23,584 nt of DNA. Source: Oscillibacter sp. Lineage in GTDB: Bacteria; Bacillota; Clostridia; Oscillospirales; Oscillospiraceae. Under the pieces are notes generated by a model. That model did no database searches, had not been told where the DNA came from, and was given only the letters and a program-made list of their open reading frames with translations. The stretch covers positions 1-23,584 of the forward strand of contig JAAWIL010000011.1 in assembly GCA_022796315.1 (NCBI GenBank), in the 5' to 3' direction. The position numbers and the translations under genes are program-made. Positions 7,357-14,482 of this stretch are shown one piece after another. Within the stretch, counting starts at the first letter, position 1; each line of letters opens with the position of its first letter.

Positions 7357-9420
7357 ATGGAGAAAAAGAAGTTCTATATCACCACCCCCATCTACTATCC
7401 CTCGGACAAGCTCCACATCGGCCACACCTACTGCACCGTGGCCACCGACGCCCTGGCCCGGTACCACCGGCTCAGAGGCGAGGAGGTCATGTTCCTCACC
7501 GGCACCGACGAGCATGGCCAGAAGATCGAGGACAAGGCCCGGGAGGCCGGCGTCACCCCCAAAGAGTTTGTGGACCGCATTGTGGAGGGTCCGGGCGGCG
7601 TGCTGGACCTGTGGAAGCTGATGAATATCTCCAACGACCGCTTCATCCGCACCACCGACGACTACCACGTGCAGTCCGTCCAGCGGATCTTCAAGCGGAT
7701 GCACGACAACGGCGACATCTACAAGGGCACCTACAAGGGCAAGTACTGCAAGCCCTGCGAGTCCTTCTGGACCGAGAGCCAGCTGAAAGACGGCTGCTGC
7801 CCCGACTGCGGCCGGGAGGTCCAGGACGCCGAGGAGGAGGCCTACTTCTTCCGCCTGTCCAAGTACGCCGGCCGCATCCGGGACCTGCTGGAGAACACCG
7901 ACTTCCTGGAGCCCCGCTCCCGGGTCAACGAGATGGTGAAGAATTTCATCGACCCCGGCCTGGAGGACCTGTGCGTCTCCCGCACCAGCTTCTCCTGGGG
8001 CATCCCCGTGGACTTTGACCCCGGCCATGTGGTCTACGTCTGGGTGGACGCCCTCAGCAACTATATCACCGCCCTGGGCTATGAGAACGACCGCTACCAC
8101 GACTACGAACAGGGCTGGTGGCCCGGCGTGAACATCGTGGGCAAGGAGATCGTCCGGTTCCACTCCATCATTTGGCCCGCCATCCTTATGAGCCTGGGGG
8201 AGCCCCTGCCCAAAAAGTGCTTCGGCCACGGCTGGCTCCTGCTGGACGGCGGCAAGATGAGCAAGTCCAAGGGCAACGTGGTGGACCCCTATATCCTGGC
8301 CGAGAAGTTCGGCGTGGATGCCCTGCGGTTCTTCCTGATGCGGACCTTCCCCTTCGGCTCCGACGGAAATTTCTCCAACGAGCTGCTGATCCAGACCATC
8401 AACACGGACCTGGCCAACGACCTGGGCAACCTGGTCAGCCGCACCACCGCCATGGCGGGCAAGTACTTCGGCGGACAGCTCCCCGGGGACGCCGGGGCGA
8501 CGGAGGACGAGCAGTATTTGGACCAGCTCTACGCCCAGGCCCGGGAGGGCGGCGGGGCCGTGAACCTGGCCCTCGGCTTCCCGGAGGGCGACCCGGTGAA
8601 GTACGACGTGGAGCTGATCCGCGCCGCCCTGGAGCTCCGGGACAAGTACGAGGCCCAGATGGAGGCCTTCGCCCCCCACAATGCCCTGGGCGAGGTGTTC
8701 AAGGTCATCCAGCGGGCCAACAAGTATATCGACGAGACGGCCCCCTGGGCCCTGGCCAAGGACATGGAGCAGAACGGCCCGAGGCTGGCCCACGTGCTCT
8801 ACAATCTGCTGGAGGCCACCCGGATCTGCGGCATTCTGCTGACGCCCTTCATGCCCGAGAGCATGGAGAAGCTCTTTGCCCAGACCGGCGCCGGAGCGGA
8901 GGGCCGGACCTGGGACAGCGCCGCCCGCTGGGGCGTCCTGCGCCCGGGCACTGCCGTTACGAAGGGGGAGAACCTCTTCCCCCGCATTGACATGGACCAG
9001 GCCATCCAGGAGCTGGAGGCCGCGGCGGAGGCGGCGAAGAAGGCCGCCCTGCCGGACATCGAGCTGGAGCCCCAGCTGGAGACCCCGGTGGACTTTGACA
9101 CCTTCTGCAAATCCGACTTCCGGGTGGTGAAGGTCAAGGCCTGTGAGGCGGTGAAGAAGAGCGCCAAGCTGCTGAGATTTACCCTGGACGACGGCACCGG
9201 CACGGACCGGCAGATTCTCTCCGGCATTCACCAGTGGTACGAGCCGGAGGACCTGGTGGGCAAGACCCTGCTTGCCATTGTGAACCTGCCGCCCCGGAAG
9301 ATGATGGGGCTGGAGAGCTGCGGCATGCTCCTCTCCGCCGTCCACACCGAGAAGGGGGAAGAGGCGCTGCACCTGGTGATGGTGGACGACGCCATTCCCG
9401 CCGGCGCGAAACTCTGCTGA
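7357..9420 (+). CDS. metG: Methionyl-tRNA synthetase
   Basis: 687 residues, the usual size for the MetG form with a C-terminal tRNA-binding domain. It charges tRNA-Met and initiator tRNA with methionine in the cytoplasm. Class I signatures: HIGH at residues 20-23 within KLHIGHTYC, and KMSKS at 300-304. The connective peptide carries a zinc knuckle of two CxxC pairs (C131/C134 and C148/C151). The anticodon-binding helical domain is in the middle (NDLGNLVSRT, APWALAKD). From about residue 580 there is an EMAP-II/Trbp-like domain (FRVVKVKACE, ILSGIHQWY, NLPPRKMMGLESCGML). The start ATG follows AAAAGGAGAG. All catalytic signatures are intact. The HAD gene follows after about 75 bases. Confidence 0.98.
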   Translation: MEKKKFYITTPIYYPSDKLHIGHTYCTVATDALARYHRLRGEEVMFLTGTDEHGQKIEDKAREAGVTPKEFVDRIVEGPGGVLDLWKLMNISNDRFIRTTDDYHVQSVQRIFKRMHDNGDIYKGTYKGKYCKPCESFWTESQLKDGCCPDCGREVQDAEEEAYFFRLSKYAGRIRDLLENTDFLEPRSRVNEMVKNFIDPGLEDLCVSRTSFSWGIPVDFDPGHVVYVWVDALSNYITALGYENDRYHDYEQGWWPGVNIVGKEIVRFHSIIWPAILMSLGEPLPKKCFGHGWLLLDGGKMSKSKGNVVDPYILAEKFGVDALRFFLMRTFPFGSDGNFSNELLIQTINTDLANDLGNLVSRTTAMAGKYFGGQLPGDAGATEDEQYLDQLYAQAREGGGAVNLALGFPEGDPVKYDVELIRAALELRDKYEAQMEAFAPHNALGEVFKVIQRANKYIDETAPWALAKDMEQNGPRLAHVLYNLLEATRICGILLTPFMPESMEKLFAQTGAGAEGRTWDSAARWGVLRPGTAVTKGENLFPRIDMDQAIQELEAAAEAAKKAALPDIELEPQLETPVDFDTFCKSDFRVVKVKACEAVKKSAKLLRFTLDDGTGTDRQILSGIHQWYEPEDLVGKTLLAIVNLPPRKMMGLESCGMLLSAVHTEKGEEALHLVMVDDAIPAGAKLC

Positions 9421-9428
9421 TTTTTCCC

Positions 9429-9471
9429 GGCGGGGAGGCGGCTGCTCCCGGAGGGGCTCCCCTCCCCCGCC
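9429..9471 (+). other. GC-rich inverted repeat between metG and HAD gene
   Basis: GGCGGGGAGG pairs with CCTC(C)CCCGCC across about 22 bases, with one bulged base. It falls just after the metG stop. There is no T-tract after it (TTTTT lies before), so it is not a standard terminator; it may act as a pause site or as 3'-end protection of metG mRNA. Confidence 0.35.
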
Positions 9472-9494
9472 AGGATTCCGAAAGGACCATGCTT

Positions 9495-10157
9495 ATGCGA
9501 CTGCAAGCCGCCGTCTTTGACATGGACGGCACGCTACTGGACTCCATGCACATCTGGAACCAGCTGGGGCCCAACGCCCTCCGCGCCCTGGGCTACGACC
9601 CGGAGCCGGAGCTCCACGACATTTTGAAGGTCCTCACCTTCCGGGAGGGGGCCCAATACTGCAAGGACCGCTACCACATGCCCCAGTCCGTGGACGAGAT
9701 CGTGGCGCTGACCATCGCCCCGGTGGAGGACTTCTACTTCCGCCAGGTGCGGCCCAAGGCCGGCGTTCTGCCCTTCCTCTCCCTGCTGAAAATGCAGGGG
9801 GTGGGGATGTACGTAGCCACCAACACGGACCGCTATCTGGCGGAGGCCGGACTGCGCTGCGCGGGGCTGACGTCCTACTTCAAGGGGATCATCACCTGCG
9901 CCGAGGCGGGGGCCGGCAAGGCCAGCAGTCCCCTGGTGTTCCAGCGGGCCATGAGCCGGCTCCAGGGGAACCTCCAGAACACCGTGGTCTTTGAGGACGC
10001 CCTCCACGCCGTCCGCACGGCCAAGGCGGCGGGCTTCCGGGTCTGCGCGGTGTACGACCCCTCTGCCGAGGCGGACCAGGAGGAGATCCGCCGTCTGGCG
10101 GACACCTACCTCCGCTCCTTTGAGGAGCTGACGGAAATTGAGGGAATTGAGGGATAG
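9495..10157 (+). CDS. HAD-superfamily phosphatase
   Basis: 220 residues. A cytoplasmic Mg2+-dependent hydrolase resembling phosphoglycolate phosphatase / beta-phosphoglucomutase-type HADs. Motif I is FDMDGTLLD (nucleophile D9, acid/base D11), a helical cap follows (residues ~15-80), motif II is VATN (T109), motif III is K142 in GAGKASS, and motif IV is VFEDALHAV (E167, D168). Motif III has GKAS rather than the common GKP. The ATG at 9495 is chosen because AAAGGA lies about 8 bases upstream; an in-frame ATG at 9489 would add two residues but leaves only about 2-3 bases to the RBS. The gene lies downstream of metG and is probably co-transcribed, ending at a strong terminator. The substrate is unknown. 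Confidence 0.9.
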   Translation: MRLQAAVFDMDGTLLDSMHIWNQLGPNALRALGYDPEPELHDILKVLTFREGAQYCKDRYHMPQSVDEIVALTIAPVEDFYFRQVRPKAGVLPFLSLLKMQGVGMYVATNTDRYLAEAGLRCAGLTSYFKGIITCAEAGAGKASSPLVFQRAMSRLQGNLQNTVVFEDALHAVRTAKAAGFRVCAVYDPSAEADQEEIRRLADTYLRSFEELTEIEGIEG

Positions 10158-10160
10158 GAG

Positions 10161-10188
10161 AACCGGCAGAATTTCTGCCGGTTTTTTT
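10161..10188 (+). terminator. Intrinsic terminator after the HAD gene
   Basis: A 9-bp perfect stem (AACCGGCAG / CTGCCGGTT) with a 5-base loop, followed by a run of seven T residues. It starts 3 bases after the HAD stop codon. This closes the metG-HAD unit and separates it from the sigma-factor operon. Confidence 0.92.
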
Positions 10189-10195
10189 CGCTTCT

Positions 10196-10222
10196 TGTAA
10201 CAAACCGCCCTCCGGGCGGATA
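10196..10222 (+). promoter_or_regulatory. Candidate ECF-type (autoregulatory) promoter
   Basis: TGTAAC at 10196-10201, followed after 15 bases by CGGATA (10217-10222), about 25 bases before the sigma-factor ATG. A -35 with an AAC core is typical of ECF sigma recognition, and no sigma-A promoter is evident here. A hairpin (CCGCCC, loop TCC, GGGCGG, 10205-10219) lies between the elements. Autoregulation is inferred from family behaviour. Confidence 0.45.
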
Positions 10223-10246
10223 GATAAGGCGAAAGGGGGAATTGCC

Positions 10247-10732
10247 ATGGACAATATGGACAGCATCTACCGCAGCTATGCCCAGACGGTTTACAAATTC
10301 CTCCTGGCCCAGTGCCGGGACCCGGACCTGGCGGAGGAGCTGACTCAGGAGACCTTCTACCAGGCCGTCCGGTCCATCGGCCGCTTCGACGGCTCCTGCA
10401 AGGTCTCCACCTGGCTGTGCCAGATCGCCAAGCACTTGTGGTATCAGCATTTGAGAAAGCACCGGCGGGAGGCCCCCCTGGCGGAGGAGCTTCCCGAGAC
10501 GCCCGCTCCCTCGGCGGAGGAGGGCCTGCTGGCCCAGGAGGACCGGCTGGACCTGCTCCGGCTGATCCACGCCCTGCCGGAGCCCCAGCGGGAGCTGGTG
10601 TACCTCCGGGCCTTCGGGGGGCTCAGCTTCCGGGAGATCGGGGACGTGCTGGGCCGGACGGAGGTCTGGGCCCGGGTCACCTTTTACCGCTGCAAGGAAC
10701 TGCTTCAAAAAGGAGGAACGAACCATGAATGA
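10247..10732 (+). CDS. ECF-type RNA polymerase sigma factor
   Basis: 161 residues, standard for ECF (group 4) sigma-70 factors, which direct RNA polymerase to stress or surface-response promoters. Region sigma-2 spans ~3-72 (DLAEELTQETFYQAVRSI, then FDGSCKVSTWLCQIAKHLW). A Pro/Glu-rich linker follows, and sigma-4 spans ~100-155 (LPEPQRELVYLRAFGGLSFREIGDVLG, helix-turn-helix). One oddity: the recognition helix reads RTEVWARVTFYRCKELL, where most relatives have a Ser/Asn at the third or fourth position. The start is the ATG after AAAGGGGGA; a second ATG three codons later is possible. The stop overlaps the anti-sigma start by 8 bases, implying translational coupling and balanced synthesis. Confidence 0.93.
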   Translation: MDNMDSIYRSYAQTVYKFLLAQCRDPDLAEELTQETFYQAVRSIGRFDGSCKVSTWLCQIAKHLWYQHLRKHRREAPLAEELPETPAPSAEEGLLAQEDRLDLLRLIHALPEPQRELVYLRAFGGLSFREIGDVLGRTEVWARVTFYRCKELLQKGGTNHE

Positions 10733-11783
10733 CAACCTCACCTGCACCCTGGTGCGGGATCTGCTGCCGTCCTACCTGGAGGGCCTGACCGCGGAGGAGA
10801 CCAACGAGGCCCTGGAACGCCACCTGGCCGCCTGCCCCGCCTGCGCCGCCGCCCTGGAGACCATGAGGGCGGCCCCGGAGCCCGTGTCCCCGGAGCCGCC
10901 CCGGGAGGTGGACTACCTCAAGGAAGTGAAGCGGCAGAACCGGAAGCGGGTCGTCATTTCCGTGCTGGCCACCGCCGCGGGCCTGCTGATGGCGCTGCTG
11001 CTGAAGGTCTTTGTCATTGGTACGCCCCTCCAGGCCCAGACCCTGGCGGTGATCGATGCGCAGATCATGGACATTCGGGAGGACCACGGCCGCCTGCAAC
11101 TGCGTCTCAGCTCTGTGGCCTCTGCCAATGCCTACCACGGGTGGAGAGTGGAGACTGTGGACGGCGTGGCCTCCATCTATGCACGAGAGGTGATGGTCTC
11201 CACCTTGTACAACAGCGGCGACGCTACGATCTATGTCCCCCTGGAGGGCGTGGACGAGGTCTGGCTGGGGGGAACATCCGGCAGGCTGGTGTGGCAGGAC
11301 GGCATGCTGATCTCCCGGGAGACCCTGGAGCTGCTGGCAAAGCAGACCCCCTACTGCGGCGATCCCTCAACCCTGGGCGGCATCGGCGCGCTTCTGCGGA
11401 TTCATGAGTACCTGGGGGAGTACACCGTCACCATGCAGACCTCCCGGCCCCCCTACGGCTGGACTCTGGAGGCCTCCGGCCGCCTCAACGACCAGGGGCA
11501 GGACCGGATGACCCGCCACGCCTGCGTGATGCTGGCCCTGGTGGACAATCTGGACGAGGTCTCCTGGACCTGGCGGGATGACCAGGGAACCGGCCCCGAG
11601 GGCAGAGGCACCCTCTTCCGGGACAGCGCCAACCGGAAGCTGATAGAGCTGACCGAGGAATACAACGCCCTCCACGGCACCCCGTGGGCCGCCATGGACG
11701 ACATCCGGGACTACACCCGGACCCCGGCGGACTTCCAGCGGATGCTGGAGCTGCTGGGGCTGGTCCGGGGCGCCGGGGGCTGA
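10725..11783 (+). CDS. Zinc-finger anti-sigma factor with DUF4825-like sensor domain
   Basis: 352 residues. The N-terminus has the zinc-binding anti-sigma (ZAS / zf-HC2) pattern: C7, then H33-x3-C37-x2-C40 in ERHLAACPAC. One membrane helix spans about residues 76-98 (VVISVLATAAGLLMALLLKV), placing the N-terminal domain in the cytoplasm and ~250 residues outside. The outer part contains KQTPYCGDPSTLGGIGALL, YTVTMQTSRPPYGW and ALVDNLDEVSW, which match my recollection of DUF4825, found in other Clostridia anti-sigma proteins. It would hold the ECF sigma of the preceding gene inactive until an extracytoplasmic signal, not identifiable here, releases it. The RBS is AGGAGG inside the sigma gene's 3' end. 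Confidence 0.88.
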   Translation: MNDNLTCTLVRDLLPSYLEGLTAEETNEALERHLAACPACAAALETMRAAPEPVSPEPPREVDYLKEVKRQNRKRVVISVLATAAGLLMALLLKVFVIGTPLQAQTLAVIDAQIMDIREDHGRLQLRLSSVASANAYHGWRVETVDGVASIYAREVMVSTLYNSGDATIYVPLEGVDEVWLGGTSGRLVWQDGMLISRETLELLAKQTPYCGDPSTLGGIGALLRIHEYLGEYTVTMQTSRPPYGWTLEASGRLNDQGQDRMTRHACVMLALVDNLDEVSWTWRDDQGTGPEGRGTLFRDSANRKLIELTEEYNALHGTPWAAMDDIRDYTRTPADFQRMLELLGLVRGAGG

Positions 11784-11818
11784 CGCCGGGACCGCGAGGA
11801 AAAAGCGCTCCCCGGCAC

Positions 11819-11921
11819 ATGAAGATCAACGAGTCCGCCGCGGCCAGCCGGGAGGAACTTCCGCCTCCTCAGCGGGTTGGAGGAGGAGACCGTGATCCGC
11901 GTGGCGGAACAGGGGAAGTGA
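11819..11921 (+). pseudogene. Frameshifted mini-ORF (possible gene remnant)
   Basis: An ATG at 11819 opens MKINESAAASRE. In the +1 frame, directly from the following bases, the sequence continues NFRLLSGLEEETVIRVAEQGK and stops with TGA at 11919-11921. The second half looks like normal protein with an amphipathic helix, whereas the unshifted frame turns into Pro/Gly/Arg-rich filler. One extra G near 11852-11855 (GAGGAAC instead of GAGAAC) would explain the break. It could be a decayed 34-residue gene, a fragment of a larger lost gene, or a sequencing error. I do not recognise the family. Confidence 0.35.
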
Positions 11922-11933
11922 CCCGCGGAAAAA

Positions 11934-11966
11934 AACCAGCGCCCGGCGTTTAGCCGGACGCTGGTT
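11934..11966 (-). terminator. Terminator of the CAP/SLH gene (minus strand), possibly bidirectional
   Basis: A 13-bp stem (AACCAGCG + CCGGC paired with GCCGG + CGCTGGTT, one C/A mismatch) with a 5-base loop. Read on the minus strand it is followed by a run of seven T residues, the classic form for the gene whose stop is at 12068, about 100 bases upstream of the hairpin. On the plus strand the tail is only TTCCTTATT, so it may also stop transcription from the anti-sigma operon less efficiently. Confidence 0.82.
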
Positions 11967-12067
11967 CCTTATTAGTCAAAACACGTACCGATCCGTATCC
12001 CGATGTTCAAGGCGGACGCAGTCCACCGTTCGGCCGTTTCACGGCCCCTGGTGTCCATCAAGACCGG

Positions 12068-14293
12068 TCACTGGGCCAGATTGCGGTAGAGATAGGTCAC
12101 AATATTGGCCCGGGGGGAGCGCTGGCTGGGGACGAAGGTCCCGCCCACGCCGGTGAGAAGCCCGCCGCCGTCGGCCCAGGCGATGGCGTTGGTGTAGTAC
12201 TGGCCGGAGTAGGTATTGGCCAGGGCGCTGGAGCCGGAGGCCTGGGGCTCTCCCTCCGCACGCCACAGGAAGGTGACCACGTGGCCGCTGGTGCAGGTGC
12301 CGCCGGGGTTGAAGGTGGTGGCTGTGGTGCCGGTGGTGATGCCGTTCTCCTGGGCCCACAGGATCGCCTTATAGAAGGGGCTGGAGGAGGAGACGTCGGT
12401 AAAGGGATTCGTCTTGGTCTTGGGCTCCGGGCTGCCCTTGGCCCGCCAGAGGAAGGTCACCACCTGGCCCCGGGTGCAGGTGGAATTGGGCTGGAACTGG
12501 GTGGCGGTGACGCCGGTGGTGACGCCCTTGTCCAGGGCCCAGAGCACCGCGTCATGGTAGTAGGACCCGGCGGGGACGTCGGTGAAGGGGTTGCCGGGCT
12601 CCGTGGGCTGCTGGGCGGAGCCGCCGCTTCCGTTGGTGCTGAAAAAGTCCACCTCGTAAGCCAGCGAAGCCGCGCCTCCATTTTTATACCGAAGCCCCTC
12701 GATCTCAACGCTGTAGATTCCGCTGTAGGTACCGTTTTCGTCCGGGCGGAAGATGATGCAGTTACTGACTCCGTAGCCTGCGGTATCCACATTGAAATAC
12801 AGCTTGCTGGAGGGAGAGTAGGTGTTGCTCTTCCCCAGCGTCCAGGAGGTTCCGTCCCGCTTCCGGGTTACGGTGACCGTGAGATCGGATGCGCTGGGCA
12901 CCGCGTAGATGTTGGGATTTACCGTCACGCTCCATGCGGTGGAGTTGCCGAAGAGATCATTTGGGAAATTACCGGAGGAGGGCCATGCGATATAATTGTA
13001 ATCACAACCGCTGCCGCTTCTGTCAAAGGCCCACTCCACAGTCGTGCTGCGGGCAGCTCCAAAGCCGGTTTTCCCCATCGTGGGGTTCAGCTGCCAGCGG
13101 CGGTGGCCCAGGCGGTCAATATTCGAGCCGTCGCTGTCGAACATCCAGCCGTCAATCGAGCGCACCAAGCCGTACCCGCTGGCCAAATTGCTGCTGGAAG
13201 CCGCCTTGTAGCCGGTCTGATAAAAACTGTTGTCCATCCCGGCGGGTTTTGCGGGGGTATGGGTCAAAGGACCGGTGGAGACCACAACCGCGCCATATTG
13301 GGCCTGTTCTGTCAGGGAACTGTCCAGGGAGACAGCGGGCAGGCCCGCGATACGCCGCATCACATTCAAGCGTGCCAGGGTTGCCTCCAGAACAGAGGCT
13401 TTGATCTTTCCTGCGGCATAGGGGGCGCTGGAAGAGGGCTGCTGCTCATACATGCTGTCGAAGGACTCCGCGGGCAGGCTGTTCAAGAGCTGCGTAATCT
13501 CCGCCTGGCTGAGCTTGGGCAGATCCGTGCTGCCGCTGCCGTGGCTGGCGTCAACGGGCTTCACGGGCTCCGTGGTGGAGAGAGTCTCCTCCGTGCCGCA
13601 GACCTTGCAGACTCGATATGTCCGGCCTCCGGCAGTGGCGGTGGCCTGCACGGTTTTCTGTTCCCAGGTATGATCCGTCTTCTTGGCGGTGCTCAGGGTT
13701 TCCTCATAGCCGCAGACCTTGCAGATCCGGTAAGACCGGCCCTCCTTGGCGCAGGTGGCCTTTACGGTCTCGTAGGTCCAGCCGCTGGAGGGCTGATTCG
13801 CGTGGTCGCAGGTCTGGGGGGTATCGGGATCGGGGGTTGTGTCCGGAGTCGTGGTCGTGCCCGGGCTTGTGGGTGTATCCGGAGTCGTGGTCGTGCCGGA
13901 ATCGGTCGTTGTGCCGGGATTGGTGGTTGTTCCGGGGTTCGCGGCGGGCGTCTGGTAGTTGGGGTCCTTTGCCTCGCAGTACCGGCAGCGGCCGTATACG
14001 AACTCATGACCGGAGAGATGCCGGGGACTGAGGACCGCGCAGACCTCCTCTGCGTCGCAGAATTCGCAGGGCCAGAAGCCGTAGCCATATTCTGTGCAGG
14101 TAGCGCGGACCGTTCTCTGATACTCTGACAAATTCTTGATTTTGTGGTTACAGTTCGGATCGCCGCCTACAATCTGTCCGATTTGGTACTGGGGTCCTGA
14201 CGCCGCCCCCGCCGCGGGGACCAGCGAGAGGGTCAGAACCAGAGCGCAGGCCAAGGCCGTCGCTCGCCGGAACATTCCGGGTGTTCGATTCAT
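12068..14293 (-). CDS. Secreted CAP/SCP-domain protein with C-terminal SLH repeats
   Basis: 741 residues. A signal peptide (MNRTPGMFRRATALACALVLTLS...AAGAAS) gives export. Residues ~48-110 hold CxxC pairs (CEFC, CRYC). A Thr/Pro/Gly-rich linker (~115-160) follows, then two related modules with CKVCG(Y/T)EETLST (191-240). A CAP/SCP domain (~300-455) includes ARLNVMRRIAGLPAV, SLTEQAQYGAVV, LTHTP (H345) and GHRRWQLNPTMGKTGFG (H397). A beta-rich region precedes three SLH repeats (569-618, 630-680, ~690-741; the last is divergent), which should bind the cell wall. The usual CAP Glu motif (G-E-N-x-A) is replaced by SSSNLASGY. The ATG at 14293 is preferred (GAGGTGG 8 bases upstream) over a GTG at 14305. 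Promoter at 14351-14379 and terminator at 11934-11966 suggest a single-gene unit. Precise function unknown. Confidence 0.9.
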   Translation of the reverse strand: MNRTPGMFRRATALACALVLTLSLVPAAGAASGPQYQIGQIVGGDPNCNHKIKNLSEYQRTVRATCTEYGYGFWPCEFCDAEEVCAVLSPRHLSGHEFVYGRCRYCEAKDPNYQTPAANPGTTTNPGTTTDSGTTTTPDTPTSPGTTTTPDTTPDPDTPQTCDHANQPSSGWTYETVKATCAKEGRSYRICKVCGYEETLSTAKKTDHTWEQKTVQATATAGGRTYRVCKVCGTEETLSTTEPVKPVDASHGSGSTDLPKLSQAEITQLLNSLPAESFDSMYEQQPSSSAPYAAGKIKASVLEATLARLNVMRRIAGLPAVSLDSSLTEQAQYGAVVVSTGPLTHTPAKPAGMDNSFYQTGYKAASSSNLASGYGLVRSIDGWMFDSDGSNIDRLGHRRWQLNPTMGKTGFGAARSTTVEWAFDRSGSGCDYNYIAWPSSGNFPNDLFGNSTAWSVTVNPNIYAVPSASDLTVTVTRKRDGTSWTLGKSNTYSPSSKLYFNVDTAGYGVSNCIIFRPDENGTYSGIYSVEIEGLRYKNGGAASLAYEVDFFSTNGSGGSAQQPTEPGNPFTDVPAGSYYHDAVLWALDKGVTTGVTATQFQPNSTCTRGQVVTFLWRAKGSPEPKTKTNPFTDVSSSSPFYKAILWAQENGITTGTTATTFNPGGTCTSGHVVTFLWRAEGEPQASGSSALANTYSGQYYTNAIAWADGGGLLTGVGGTFVPSQRSPRANIVTYLYRNLAQ

Positions 14294-14350
14294 GTTACAT
14301 CCCACCTCAATTAAAATTGCAGGTTCTGCTGAGAAAACCCTCGGATCATT

Positions 14351-14379
14351 ATTATAGGCTTCCGCATAAAGGAAGTCAA
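14351..14379 (-). promoter_or_regulatory. Sigma-A promoter of the CAP/SLH gene
   Basis: On the minus strand: TTGACT (14374-14379), a 17-base spacer, then a perfect TATAAT (14351-14356). Eleven of twelve consensus positions match. The leader before the ATG at 14293 is about 50 bases. Confidence 0.85.
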
Positions 14380-14388
14380 GTCTGCCGC

Positions 14389-14417
14389 TTGTGCCCGGAG
14401 GAGAAATCTGCTAAAAT
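14389..14417 (+). promoter_or_regulatory. Sigma-A promoter of the stalk/PepSY gene
   Basis: TTGTGC (14389-14394), a 17-base spacer, then TAAAAT (14412-14417), about 65 bases before the ATG at 14483. Its -35 is only 9 bases from the -35 of the divergent CAP/SLH promoter, so the two polymerases would compete or share a regulator. Confidence 0.65.
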
Positions 14418-14482
14418 AGGCCTGTGCCCCGCTCCCCCACCGGCGGAGCGGAGGAAGAAACCAACAGAAAGGGAGTATCACA

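Noticed and set aside
7321..9372. 683-codon minus-strand open frame opposite metG
   Set aside because: A shadow of metG, which has complete catalytic motifs. The antisense product is Leu/Val/Gly/His-rich low-complexity sequence.
13750..13960. Repetitive DNA in the CAP/SLH gene as a possible CRISPR or VNTR locus
   Set aside because: It encodes an in-frame Thr/Pro/Gly linker with irregular repeat units; no conserved repeats with unique spacers.
14293..14303. TGTAAC motif (minus strand) as a second ECF promoter
   Set aside because: It lies directly against the start codon, leaving no room for a -10 and leader; a near-consensus sigma-A promoter is upstream.
14303..14305. GTG start for the CAP/SLH gene
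   Set aside because: GAGGTGG overlaps this codon and is correctly spaced for the ATG at 14293.
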